28,672 nucleotides of DNA from Candidatus Pacearchaeota archaeon (GCA_002690445.1 NZER01000287.1:1-28672), one strand, 5' to 3'. Positions 22,562-28,672 are shown, counted from the stretch's first letter. The notes: a model not told the origin generated them from the sequence alone. Numbers and translations: made by a program.

Positions 22562-22638
22562 TGGTACTCCCAGTTGGACTCGAACCAACGACCCTCTGTT
22601 TAGAAGACAGATGCTCTATCCAACTGAGCTATGAGAGC
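22562..22638 (-). tRNA. trnR: tRNA-Arg(UCU), CCA encoded
   Basis: Cloverleaf read directly: acceptor GCTCTCA paired with TGGGAGT (two G-U pairs), D-arm GCTC..GAGC, anticodon loop CTTCTAA giving anticodon UCU (reads AGA), T-arm GTTGG TTCGAGT CCAAC and encoded CCA. It reads AGA, a codon common in this AT-rich gene set and a frequent choice among phage tRNAs. Confidence 0.95.
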
Positions 22639-22644
22639 AAAAAC

Positions 22645-22712
22645 CCTAGGCGCCGGTTAGCTACTCCGGTCCTCCTACTGCAGAAGGCGTGCAAGCTCAC
22701 ACTACGCCTAGG
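22645..22712 (-). ncRNA. tRNA-shaped structured RNA lacking tRNA consensus loops
   Basis: Between the UDP-sugar dehydrogenase stop and tRNA-Arg, 6 nt from the latter, the minus-strand RNA can fold as a four-arm cloverleaf: 8-bp terminal stem CCTAGGCG/CGCCTAGG, linker UA, 4-bp arm GTGT-GAGCTT-GCAC, a single G, 5-bp arm CCTTC-TGCAGTA-GGAGG with a 7-nt loop, a single A, and arm CCGG-AGTAGCTAA-CCGG. Lengths mimic a tRNA (UA at 8-9, G26, 7-nt middle loop). It lacks U33, the D-loop GG, the TTC T-loop and CCA, so it is not a normal tRNA. An alternative pseudoknot pairs GGCGTGC (22733-22727) with GCACGCC (22692-22686). Degenerate tRNA, mimic or new ncRNA are all possible. Confidence 0.55.
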
Positions 22713-22716
22713 ATAA

Positions 22717-23559
22717 TTACATTATAGCACGCCCCCTATCTTTTTCCCAGTCTTTTTCTGACCTGTCTACTTGCTTGTTTCTTGCTACCGCCGCCTCTAC
22801 AATATAACTTTCTGAGTCGCTTCCTTGAATCTGATGTAGCATGGAAGCCATATCTTTCGGGAAACAAGTCCCACCAAATCCGCGCTTACCATCTGGCCCC
22901 GGTACAGCACTATGACCCACACCGATCCTTTCGTCTCTACAAGCGAGCTCTCTGACCTTACGATAATTAATACCCTTCCCCCTGCAGAACTCTTCAATCT
23001 CGTTGAAAAATGATACCTTCGTAGCAAGGAAACAATTTCTCGTATATTTAGCCAGCTCCGCTTCTTCCGTGGTGGAAAACGTCATGTGCGGCCTGTTTTC
23101 TAGTACTCCGTGGTTGTGAGCCGACTCAAATAATCTATATACCCTGTCTCTCACTTTATCGTTTCTTCCGTTTGTCCCGAGTATCCATAATTTTTGGTTA
23201 AGAAAATCATGCTTCCAATTTTGTTCCGTCAAGAACTCGGGCATAAACATTACTCCTAGCCTTCTGCACGTGCCCACTGGCACTGTAGATTTAACGATAA
23301 CTCTTTCTTTATTGTACCCCGCTGCGGCTAAGTCGTTTACGACTCCTTCCACGATATGGACGGCACATTCTCCGTCGCTTTTCATGGGCGTCGGAACTGC
23401 CACGAAAATAAAGTCGCAAGACAGTAGCTCTTTAAAGTCTAATCCTGATGGCCTGCACTTATCCGGGTCTTTGTCATAAATGAGAAAGGGGACTTTTCCG
23501 TGCTCCAAGAGAGCTGTGGCCCCTCCGACGTATCCGTTGCCAATGATTCCTATTTTCAT
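22717..23559 (-). CDS. ugd: Short UDP-glucose/GDP-mannose 6-dehydrogenase
   Basis: A 280-aa enzyme of the UDP-sugar dehydrogenase family, which oxidises a sugar nucleotide twice to a uronic acid. GNGYVG at 7-12 binds NAD, VAVPTP and VKSTVPVGT follow, EEAELAKYTRNCFLATKVSF is the central helix, and the catalytic Cys232 lies in GFGGTCFPKD. Usual length is about 400-450 aa; here the C-terminal UDP-binding domain is missing after residue 280, with no frameshift seen, so it is a compact version like those in some marine phages. It has a strong promoter inside the 3' end of the upstream gene. Exact substrate unknown. Confidence 0.8.
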   Translation of the reverse strand: MKIGIIGNGYVGGATALLEHGKVPFLIYDKDPDKCRPSGLDFKELLSCDFIFVAVPTPMKSDGECAVHIVEGVVNDLAAAGYNKERVIVKSTVPVGTCRRLGVMFMPEFLTEQNWKHDFLNQKLWILGTNGRNDKVRDRVYRLFESAHNHGVLENRPHMTFSTTEEAELAKYTRNCFLATKVSFFNEIEEFCRGKGINYRKVRELACRDERIGVGHSAVPGPDGKRGFGGTCFPKDMASMLHQIQGSDSESYIVEAAVARNKQVDRSEKDWEKDRGRAIM

Positions 23560-23566
23560 TCTACTT

Positions 23567-23594
23567 ATTATACCTCATTAAAATTCATAGTCAA
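23567..23594 (-). promoter_or_regulatory. Strong sigma70-like promoter for the UDP-sugar dehydrogenase gene
   Basis: On the minus strand TTGACT (23594-23589, five of six) and perfect TATAAT (23572-23567) are 16 nt apart. The -35 lies in the last codons of the sulfotransferase gene. Seven nt separate the -10 from the ATG, so the mRNA is predicted to be nearly leaderless. Confidence 0.75.
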
Positions 23595-24189
23595 AATATT
23601 TTAAATCCTCTTTATACCTTTCTGACACTATGCTTGTGGACTCTTCATTGTAGTATTCTTGATAGGGCTTGTGCTCTCTTTTATTTAGGTGCGGTAACTT
23701 TCTCTGCTTAATGGAAATATTGGAGCATACTGAATCAAAGTCCTCCTGAAGCCTTTCGTACCTGCCAATGAAGGAAGCCCTCTGCGTCCCGTCAGGATTA
23801 AAGAGGCTTTGTCTAGGGTCTAGATAACTCCATACGTGACTCTTGGCGAATTCATTATCCGTTTTATCTATGTAATATAAGAAATCTAAAAAGCTCTGAC
23901 ACCATGGTTTGCCGACCCAAGGACACTTCCACGCCGAAACCATTCTCTCAAATGGATTTCTAACAAACCCAAAGGAATAGTAGGATTCATCAAAATCACT
24001 AATCCTCCGCTTTCCACTTAGCTTCTTTTCCGGGCGACGCCTCTTCTTGGGCTTCTTGTTTTTCTGCGCACTGGTCTTTTTTGGCCGGGCGCAATTCGCA
24101 GCATAATAAAATATACTCTGCTCGTTTCGTAACTCGTAATTTATACTTGTTCCCGCGCACTTAGCAACATGTATAAAAACTGCCTTCAT
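23578..24189 (-). CDS. PAPS-dependent sulfotransferase
   Basis: Start chosen at 24189 (MKAVFIHVAKCAGTSINYEL), which overlaps the upstream stop by ATGA. The 203-aa protein has the 5'-phosphosulfate loop HVAKCAGTSI (7-16) and the 3'-phosphate motif FGFVRNPFERMVSAW (73-87), the two PAPS-binding signatures of the Sulfotransfer_2 family of carbohydrate sulfotransferases. Between them lies an odd, very basic insert (about 36-62, KKTSAQ, KKRRRPEKK, SGKRR). The catalytic residue is usually the Lys of the loop (here Lys10). It should add sulfate to a glycan. Confidence 0.8.
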   Translation of the reverse strand: MKAVFIHVAKCAGTSINYELRNEQSIFYYAANCARPKKTSAQKNKKPKKRRRPEKKLSGKRRISDFDESYYSFGFVRNPFERMVSAWKCPWVGKPWCQSFLDFLYYIDKTDNEFAKSHVWSYLDPRQSLFNPDGTQRASFIGRYERLQEDFDSVCSNISIKQRKLPHLNKREHKPYQEYYNEESTSIVSERYKEDLKYFDYEF

Positions 24190-25382
24190 TTTATTAAAGC
24201 CCACTGATCTGGCTTGCTCCTAGTCGGTCCAGTATTTACCTCAGAGGTGACTACTTTTAACTTCATCTTCTTCGCAAATTCATTCACCGCTCGCCCGACA
24301 TCCTCTGCCCAATTATAATCGTCCCCACATATAGCCCCGCCCTTCTTAACAAGCGGGTAGTAAAATTCCAAATCTGCTAAGACAGATTCGTAAGCATGGT
24401 CTGCGTCTATGTAAACCCAGTCAAAATATTCCTTGGGAAAACTTACTCCCCTAGAGTGAGTTCTGTGTATAGTTACTCTATCGTCGCCCTTAAAGAGCTC
24501 TTTCATTCCCTCATATATTTTCTCCATGCCCTGATTTACAAAATGATTTCTGGGCCTCCTGCCCCATGTGGTCCAATCCTGCTCGTCTCCCGCCCACAAA
24601 TCAACCAAGTGTAACTCGGAGGGGTTTCTTAATAGGATCCTCTCTGAGAAGTGCCCCTTCCACGCTCCCGCCTCAAGGCAAACCGCGCCCTCTTTTATTC
24701 GGTTCAGTGCTGCCCTTTCGCGCTTCTGCGCCCAGCCTATGCCGACATTTCTCCAATTATCCATTTCTAAACTATCCCCGAACTTATAACCGAACATTTC
24801 TATATCATCTCTATAAGCCTCTCCTATAATTTCTTCCGCTTCCTTATCAAAATATTCTGTATATTCTTTTCTCGCTTTTTCGGGAGTTCTGTTGGCCGTG
24901 GGGAGCGACCAAAGATCCAAGTCTAACTCGTTACATATTTTATCAAAATCTTCTGAGAGAGTTTCATACCTACCTATGTAGTCCATTACGCTCTTACCCT
25001 TCCGAAGTAAGAAGCTAACCTGCGGGTTCATGTGTCTAATATTTTTTTTAAAATCGAAGCCTGAATTCAAAAATTTTTTCATATCACCTTCACCGTTCTT
25101 TAATATATCCTGTTGTGCTATACGATCGCCCTTATGTCGACTTTGCCCGCCGCCCCTTAGATACATAAAGGCTGACACAAACCTGTCCCACGGATTCCTG
25201 ACGAAGGAAAATTTATAGTAATCTTTTGTATGGGCATACTTCCAGATCACTTTGGAAACGGTTTGGTGACAAGATGCAACAGTCGAATCATCTTCATAGT
25301 GTTTAAGTATCTGCTTTATGGAGCATCCGCCGGTTTTAGGGATATGTATAAAGACAAATTTATGTGTGTTATTTATAGCCAT
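24186..25382 (-). CDS. Fused sulfotransferase - methyltransferase
   Basis: A 398-aa two-domain protein. Residues 1-200 form a Sulfotransfer_2 domain: PAPS loop HIPKTGGCSI (13-22) and 3'-phosphate motif SFVRNPWDRFVSAF (59-72), close to the adjacent stand-alone enzyme, suggesting duplication. Residues about 210-398 form a class I methyltransferase: CLEAGAWKGHFSERIL (235-250), HLVDLW, and FDWVYIDADHAYESVLADLE, as in Methyltransf_24. No stop or frameshift separates the halves. It may sulfate and methylate the same glycan. It starts 4 nt after the GT92-like gene. Confidence 0.8.
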   Translation of the reverse strand: MAINNTHKFVFIHIPKTGGCSIKQILKHYEDDSTVASCHQTVSKVIWKYAHTKDYYKFSFVRNPWDRFVSAFMYLRGGGQSRHKGDRIAQQDILKNGEGDMKKFLNSGFDFKKNIRHMNPQVSFLLRKGKSVMDYIGRYETLSEDFDKICNELDLDLWSLPTANRTPEKARKEYTEYFDKEAEEIIGEAYRDDIEMFGYKFGDSLEMDNWRNVGIGWAQKRERAALNRIKEGAVCLEAGAWKGHFSERILLRNPSELHLVDLWAGDEQDWTTWGRRPRNHFVNQGMEKIYEGMKELFKGDDRVTIHRTHSRGVSFPKEYFDWVYIDADHAYESVLADLEFYYPLVKKGGAICGDDYNWAEDVGRAVNEFAKKMKLKVVTSEVNTGPTRSKPDQWALIK

Positions 25383-25386
25383 CAGA

Positions 25387-26277
25387 TCAACCGTTCATTT
25401 CTTTTTTGTAAAAAGCTCTGTAGCCATCTCTTAATTTTTTATGATCTTTAAATAAGAAAGTTCTCATATAGTTATCATCTAAATACTGATTTTTGGGAGA
25501 AGTAAATCGAAGTAGCTCACCCAATAGTCTTTCAGTTAAAAACTTATGACTATCTTTTCTTTGTATACATCCCCTATCGAACAGTCTGTATATCATGTGC
25601 TCATAACTTCTGTAAGCGTAGTGGTTAATAACGAAAGGCATGTCTGGCCTGACGTCTTTGCCGGCTCTTCCGCAGCGCTGCGAATAAAAATGATCAAGGT
25701 GGTCTGGGTCAATATCCTCACCATAACAATCGACAACATCTTCTCTTACTAATCTGTGTTGATCGTAACGACTGTCGTTTTCTATATCCTCTACTAGATC
25801 AGTATTTAATATCATTTTTCCTTGGCAAGCATAAGAATAAGTCCTGTATTCATCCATTATGATCTCATCATTTGATAGCGCTTCCCATCTCCCCTCTGGG
25901 CCAAATATTCTCCACTGTAAATAAACCGCATTTTTATCTTCAATAGTTGTCAGGAATTCGCGAATAGATTTTTTACCTAGGGGCATTAAATATTCATCTT
26001 CATCCATAAACGCTAGCCAGCGCGTCTCGGGCTTACATCGATTAAACATTTCCCTGATGATTTCCTTGTGTGTTCTTAGTTTATTTTTATTATCGATACT
26101 AAAATATGTAATGATGTCAGCATAGGGTTCCAAAATCTCTCGCAGAGAAGGTTCGCAGCCGTCATCAATAATATAAAAATGTTCAAATCCTAAATATCTA
26201 TGCCACAAAACCCAGTCTAACGGATCCTTGGGAAAGATCGTCTTCATACTTGTTACCATTGATAAATAATGTTTCAT
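25387..26277 (-). CDS. GT92/Glyco_tranf_2_4-like glycosyltransferase
   Basis: A 296-aa protein with KDPLDWVLWHRYLGFEHFYI followed by IDDGCEPSLREIL (about 17-48) and WLAFMDEDEYLMP (about 88-100), the E/D-x-x-(D/E)-W-x-x-(H/Y)-H-x-x-x-G..H-(F/I)-x-(I/L)-x-D and D-x-DE-(F/Y) blocks of GT92 and related transferases. A late HYAYRSYEHMIYRLFDRG matches the family's C-terminal His/Tyr segment. It overlaps the upstream transferase gene by ATGA. Donor and acceptor unknown. Confidence 0.75.
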   Translation of the reverse strand: MKHYLSMVTSMKTIFPKDPLDWVLWHRYLGFEHFYIIDDGCEPSLREILEPYADIITYFSIDNKNKLRTHKEIIREMFNRCKPETRWLAFMDEDEYLMPLGKKSIREFLTTIEDKNAVYLQWRIFGPEGRWEALSNDEIIMDEYRTYSYACQGKMILNTDLVEDIENDSRYDQHRLVREDVVDCYGEDIDPDHLDHFYSQRCGRAGKDVRPDMPFVINHYAYRSYEHMIYRLFDRGCIQRKDSHKFLTERLLGELLRFTSPKNQYLDDNYMRTFLFKDHKKLRDGYRAFYKKEMNG

Positions 26278-27242
26278 AAAATGTTTTCTATATTTACTTC
26301 GTCATATGATATATTTTTCTTAAGGTTCTCTTGGCTGTCCTTCATGGAAAAGAACTTCTCGAACACTAAATTATACCTCATATCTTTCCATTTGAAAAGT
26401 CCGTTTTTATCTTTTAATAAATCTTTATGAAAATCTATACCGCTTAGAACCTTAGGCCTTGATGCGTACCCTCTTCTGCGCTGAGGGGCATGGTATCCGT
26501 GAAATACTCTTGAATCTAAGTATGAAACGCTCCCGTTTACATACGGAGCCACTCTATCCTTGTAGTCTTTTAGCTTGTCAATTATCGTAGGGCTATGTTT
26601 CGAATAGAAACCCAACTTCCAGTCCATGACCCAGTTCTTCATGTCATTTGGGTCTCCTCCGGTACCGTTCGCAAAAATGTATCCCATCATCCCGTCTCCC
26701 CCTCCAGATAGGCCATACTCGAACAAGCCTCCGTATTTTGAAAACAAATCTCTTGAAGACACCCAGCCTAGTCCGGGGTGATGCTTTGCATAGTTATTCC
26801 AGTCTGGGGATCCATGGTGAAGCCCATATCCCAACGTCATGTGGGTCCGCTCTATCTGCCCTTGCTTATTTAGGTATAGGTGTTTTCTCCCTAGCTGGAC
26901 TACTGTGTGTTTATCGAGTAGCTCACTCGCCTCTTCTGCCCAGTTGTCATCTTCAATAAATATATCACAATCAAGCCAAGCTATTTTCTTAATCCTTGGA
27001 GGCAGCCTTTTAACTAGTATGTTTAACAGCGTCTCTTTATGCCATAAGACCGTGTTCGTCCTAAGTCTCAAGTAAGTGTCTTCTTCTTTCAGTAGATATT
27101 CTTCATCAAAGAAGGCTAGCTCTATTGTGAATAGCTCTACCCCTTGTTTCTCGAGTTTCCTTCTGAATTGTCTGTGCCTCTTTGCGATGTAGTCGTTCTT
27201 GACGTAAGAAAAAAGGCAGGTGATTGCTGCTAAGTCACTCAT
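26274..27242 (-). CDS. GT-A glycosyltransferase with DCD motif
   Basis: Start chosen at 27242 (MSDLAAITCLFSYVKNDYIA), where ATGAGTGA overlaps the upstream stop by 8 nt; the earlier frame runs inside the 76-aa gene. The 322-aa product has VLWHKETLLNILVKRLP followed by IAWLDCDIFIEDDNW (DCD at 91-93), a W-x-KE-x-x-x-N...W-(I/L)-D-x-D-I pattern I know from marine viral and bacterial transferases, then LGYGLHHGSPDW and GGGDGMMGY. Family number unclear; GT-A fold likely. Confidence 0.65.
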   Translation of the reverse strand: MSDLAAITCLFSYVKNDYIAKRHRQFRRKLEKQGVELFTIELAFFDEEYLLKEEDTYLRLRTNTVLWHKETLLNILVKRLPPRIKKIAWLDCDIFIEDDNWAEEASELLDKHTVVQLGRKHLYLNKQGQIERTHMTLGYGLHHGSPDWNNYAKHHPGLGWVSSRDLFSKYGGLFEYGLSGGGDGMMGYIFANGTGGDPNDMKNWVMDWKLGFYSKHSPTIIDKLKDYKDRVAPYVNGSVSYLDSRVFHGYHAPQRRRGYASRPKVLSGIDFHKDLLKDKNGLFKWKDMRYNLVFEKFFSMKDSQENLKKNISYDEVNIENIL

Positions 27243-27465
27243 TATCAAAGAATATGTCCGTGTCTTCGTCGTCTCTACCCTCGTCATACTCGCAGACCTT
27301 ATGGAAGGCTCTGCAAACTACATCTGCGCTTTCATCAGAAAGCAGATTGAGGTGCATGTCGACCTTGGACTCTTCCTCGCTGTGCCTTACTATACAGATC
27401 GCAAACTCGATATTATCCTTTTCGAGTTTCTCCTTCATGTCGTAAACAAAATCCAAGGATGCCAT
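27235..27465 (-). CDS. Small acidic hypothetical protein (76 aa)
   Basis: A 76-aa very acidic protein (MASLDFVYDMKEKLEKDNIE; tail YDEGRDDEDTDIFFDNE) with strand-helix predictions and two Cys. Its ATG lies only 6 nt after the CCA end of tRNA-Val, with AATATT as the intervening bases, so tRNA processing would leave an almost leaderless mRNA. It overlaps the next gene by 8 nt. No family recognised. Confidence 0.65.
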   Translation of the reverse strand: MASLDFVYDMKEKLEKDNIEFAICIVRHSEEESKVDMHLNLLSDESADVVCRAFHKVCEYDEGRDDEDTDIFFDNE

Positions 27466-27471
27466 AATATT

Positions 27472-27546
27472 TGGTGCGAGCGGAAGGGGTCGAACCTACG
27501 ACAACCACGGTGTAAACGTGACGCTCTACCACTGAGCTACGCTCGC
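27472..27546 (-). tRNA. trnV: tRNA-Val(UAC), CCA encoded
   Basis: Acceptor GCGAGCG/CGCTCGC, D-arm GCTC AGTGGTA GAGC, anticodon arm TCACG TTTACAC CGTGG giving anticodon UAC (reads GUA and possibly other GUN), T-arm GTAGG TTCGACC CCTTC with one T-T mismatch, then discriminator A and encoded CCA. A promoter lies just upstream and protein genes follow in the same transcript. Confidence 0.95.
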
Positions 27547-27557
27547 GTTACTAATGA

Positions 27558-27586
27558 ATGATAGCAATGTTTTTGAGGGAATTCAA
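27558..27586 (-). promoter_or_regulatory. Sigma70-like promoter for tRNA-Val and the downstream operon
   Basis: On the minus strand TTGAAT (27586-27581, four of six) and TATCAT (27563-27558, five of six) are 17 nt apart. The -10 ends 11 nt before the tRNA 5' end, so only about 4 nt of leader would be trimmed. Confidence 0.6.
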
Positions 27587-27593
27587 GTGCGAG

Positions 27594-27971
27594 TTAATTG
27601 CATAAATAGTTCAACACCTCGTCCACCCCAATCAACTCGAAGATTTCATCATTAAGATCGTCTATCATTTGTTCTTGGGAGAATCCCTCCGCTTCTGCCC
27701 AAGCGTACTTGTTGACATTTATGGTGAAGGATCCTACTATTTTTTGTACAGTAGAATCTTCGTTACGGATGTTAATAACTCCGATAGCTGCAACCTTTTT
27801 GGCGTCTTGAGTAGAGACTAGGTACCCCTCTTCGCCTACGGGCTTGAAGCTGACTTGGCAGGGGAATTCTTTAGATTGAGATACTAATTCCTCGACTACT
27901 TCCTCTACCAACTGATGCATACAGTTATATACACCATAAAAAGACCCCATTACGCCAAAGGAAGAAAACAT
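27594..27971 (-). CDS. Hypothetical protein (125 aa)
   Basis: A 125-aa acidic protein with VGEEGYLVSTQDAKKVAAIG in the middle and a C-terminal helix DDLNDEIFELIGVDEVLNYL. Four Cys are present. The first ATG (27971) has no Shine-Dalgarno; Met8 and Met18 (MHQLVEEVVEELV) are alternative starts, and the latter would begin at a clean helix. No family recognised. It lies between the single-pass membrane protein gene and the tRNA-Val promoter. Confidence 0.6.
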   Translation of the reverse strand: MFSSFGVMGSFYGVYNCMHQLVEEVVEELVSQSKEFPCQVSFKPVGEEGYLVSTQDAKKVAAIGVINIRNEDSTVQKIVGSFTINVNKYAWAEAEGFSQEQMIDDLNDEIFELIGVDEVLNYLCN

Positions 27972-28005
27972 GACGGGGGTGATAACTAAAAATAATTAAA
28001 ATTAA

Positions 28006-28224
28006 TTAATTATCTTTAGCACTAAGAGGTTTTGCATTAGACACAGTCAGAGTGTTCTCTGTAACTGAGTCGATCTGCTCTTGCATGGTACTGTTCATGT
28101 TGTAAACGACATAACCAGTTAGGCAAAAATTAAGAGCCAAAAGGAGCACTACGGCTCGCGCATAGATGGTCTTAACGGTTGTCAGTTGGTTAGTCTTACT
28201 GTTTTCTTCTGTTTCTGTATTCAT
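28006..28224 (-). CDS. Small single-pass membrane protein (72 aa)
   Basis: Start chosen at 28224 (MNTETEENSKTNQLTTVKTI), since the longer frame needs a TTG and lies against the promoter. A hydrophilic N-terminus of about 24 residues is followed by one membrane helix (ARAVVLLLALNFCLTGYVVY) and a short polar tail (MQEQIDSVTENTLTVSNAKP), probably periplasmic. Strong promoter directly upstream. Function unknown. Confidence 0.65.
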   Translation of the reverse strand: MNTETEENSKTNQLTTVKTIYARAVVLLLALNFCLTGYVVYNMNSTMQEQIDSVTENTLTVSNAKPLSAKDN

Positions 28225-28234
28225 TGTTAGCAAC

Positions 28235-28263
28235 AGTATAGGTCAATACCCAAAACAAGTCAA
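28235..28263 (-). promoter_or_regulatory. Strong sigma70-like promoter for the 72-aa membrane protein gene
   Basis: On the minus strand TTGACT (28263-28258) and TATACT (28240-28235) each match five of six consensus bases and are 17 nt apart. The -10 ends 10 nt before the ATG, leaving a leader of about 3 nt. Confidence 0.75.
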
Positions 28264-28305
28264 CAAAATTTTTATAATCCGTCCTTTATCTATATAAAAT
28301 AAATA

Positions 28306-28672
28306 ATGGAACACTTTTATGAGGGAATACATGGCTGGTTTAACTACCAAAGTCTATATACTGAGATCGTAAACAAGTATCCTTCTGGGTCTCATTTCGT
28401 AGAAGTCGGGTCTTGGCTTGGGAAGAGCGCCGCCTTCATGTCTGTAGAGATAATCAATTCAAAAAAAGAGATACGGTTTGACTGCGTAGATGCTTGGGAA
28501 TACGTCCAAGGAGAAGCCGCCTTACACAATCGAATACCGGGCGAGCAAGAAAGTGATTCGGGCGACGGCGGGCCAGTACTCAGTCTGGGGGAGAGTACTT
28601 TCAGCTACGCCCCATTTTTCGAGCCGTTTAAAAACCTACATGAAAAATTTTTAGATAACATAAAACCTGTCG
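28306..28672 (+). CDS. Class I methyltransferase (Methyltransf_24-like), partial
   Basis: The gene runs off the right edge; 122 residues are visible, translated directly from the ATG at 28306 (MEHFYEGIHGWFNYQSLYTE). HFVEVGSWLGKSAAFMSVEI (about 30-49) is the SAM-binding motif I with the EvGs-x-x-G-x-S form of Methyltransf_24, and FDCVDAWE is the following acidic strand. TATAAA lies 7 nt before the ATG, again predicting a very short leader, and there is no Shine-Dalgarno. It diverges from the 72-aa membrane protein gene across 81 nt. Substrate unknown. Confidence 0.7.
   Translation, partial: MEHFYEGIHGWFNYQSLYTEIVNKYPSGSHFVEVGSWLGKSAAFMSVEIINSKKEIRFDCVDAWEYVQGEAALHNRIPGEQESDSGDGGPVLSLGESTFSYAPFFEPFKNLHEKFLDNIKPV

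Noticed and set aside
22645..22733. Canonical HDV-like (theta-type) ribozyme beside tRNA-Arg
   Set aside because: The crossing stems fit the topology, but I could not place a P4 hairpin followed directly by a catalytic-C junction before the last strand, and it lies upstream of the tRNA, not at its 3' end where such ribozymes were described.
26648..26959. Plus-strand 103-aa frame inside the DCD transferase gene
   Set aside because: Shadow of a gene with clear GT-A motifs; no upstream signals.
1..28672. CRISPR array, insertion sequence, integrase or attachment site
   Set aside because: I saw no regularly spaced direct repeats, no transposase or recombinase motifs, and no direct repeat of a tRNA 3' end.

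Overview
The window looks like part of a large, tightly packed, lytic-type bacteriophage genome. Support for this: genes sit head-to-tail with 4-8 nt start/stop overlaps; many are tiny; convergent genes overlap or abut; two tRNAs carry encoded CCA ends; a 98-aa protein (13512-13808) opens with a Cys-containing N-terminal motif I know from phage structural and head-maturation proteins; and there is no rRNA, ribosomal-protein, transposase or integrase gene. No hallmark capsid, terminase or polymerase gene is present, so 'phage' is an inference. The cytochrome c and the secreted protease resemble proteins of marine Gram-negative bacteria, perhaps of the Verrucomicrobiota/Planctomycetota kind. That host guess is weak. 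There is no gene-free stretch longer than about 300 bases.

Layout. 1-4963 (minus strand) is a run of small accessory genes: a VOC-fold protein (partial), a secreted monohaem cytochrome c, an adenylylsulfate-kinase-like P-loop kinase, a Lys-rich micro-protein, an ExbB/ExbD-like membrane pair whose ExbD member carries a DUF2135-like domain, a 2-oxoglutarate/Fe dioxygenase, a lipoprotein, a nucleoside deoxyribosyltransferase-like protein and several unknowns. A lone plus-strand gene follows at 5039-5392. 5341-14741 (minus) is mainly a glycosyltransferase block: GT61-like, two PLOD/GT25-like, two DxD GT-A proteins, a GT9-like GT-B, a tandem double GT60-like protein, an NAD-sugar epimerase, and a second GT-B-like protein. 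14833-15801 is an exported trypsin-fold protease. 15862-19387 mixes strands: two methyltransferases (one FkbM type), a very short DegT-type aminotransferase and two paralogous PLOD-like transferases. 19390-20206 holds small membrane or coiled-coil proteins. 20293-21719 (plus) encodes a type I signal peptidase and a methyltransferase. 21720-27546 (minus) holds a methyltransferase, tRNA-Arg(UCU), a tRNA-shaped non-canonical RNA, a short UDP-sugar dehydrogenase, two sulfotransferases (one fused to a methyltransferase), a GT92-like and a DxD transferase, a 76-aa protein and tRNA-Val(UAC). The right end has two small unknown genes and the start of another methyltransferase.

How it may work together (inference): the window can build activated sugars (epimerase, UDP-sugar dehydrogenase, aminotransferase), attach them (eleven proteins carrying about twelve transferase domains), and decorate the glycan with methyl and sulfate groups. 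The kinase could supply PAPS for the two sulfotransferases. Several transferases resemble eukaryotic enzymes that glycosylate hydroxylysine or hydroxyproline, and a 2OG-dioxygenase lies nearby, so virion-protein glycosylation is one candidate output; remodelling of the host surface is the other.

Regulation: several genes and tRNA-Val have sigma70-like -35/-10 boxes spaced 16-17 nt, and the -10 often lies only 5-10 nt before the start codon, predicting very short or absent leaders. A separate group of starts shares the 8-mer ATATTATG. Three good intrinsic terminators divide the minus-strand transcripts.
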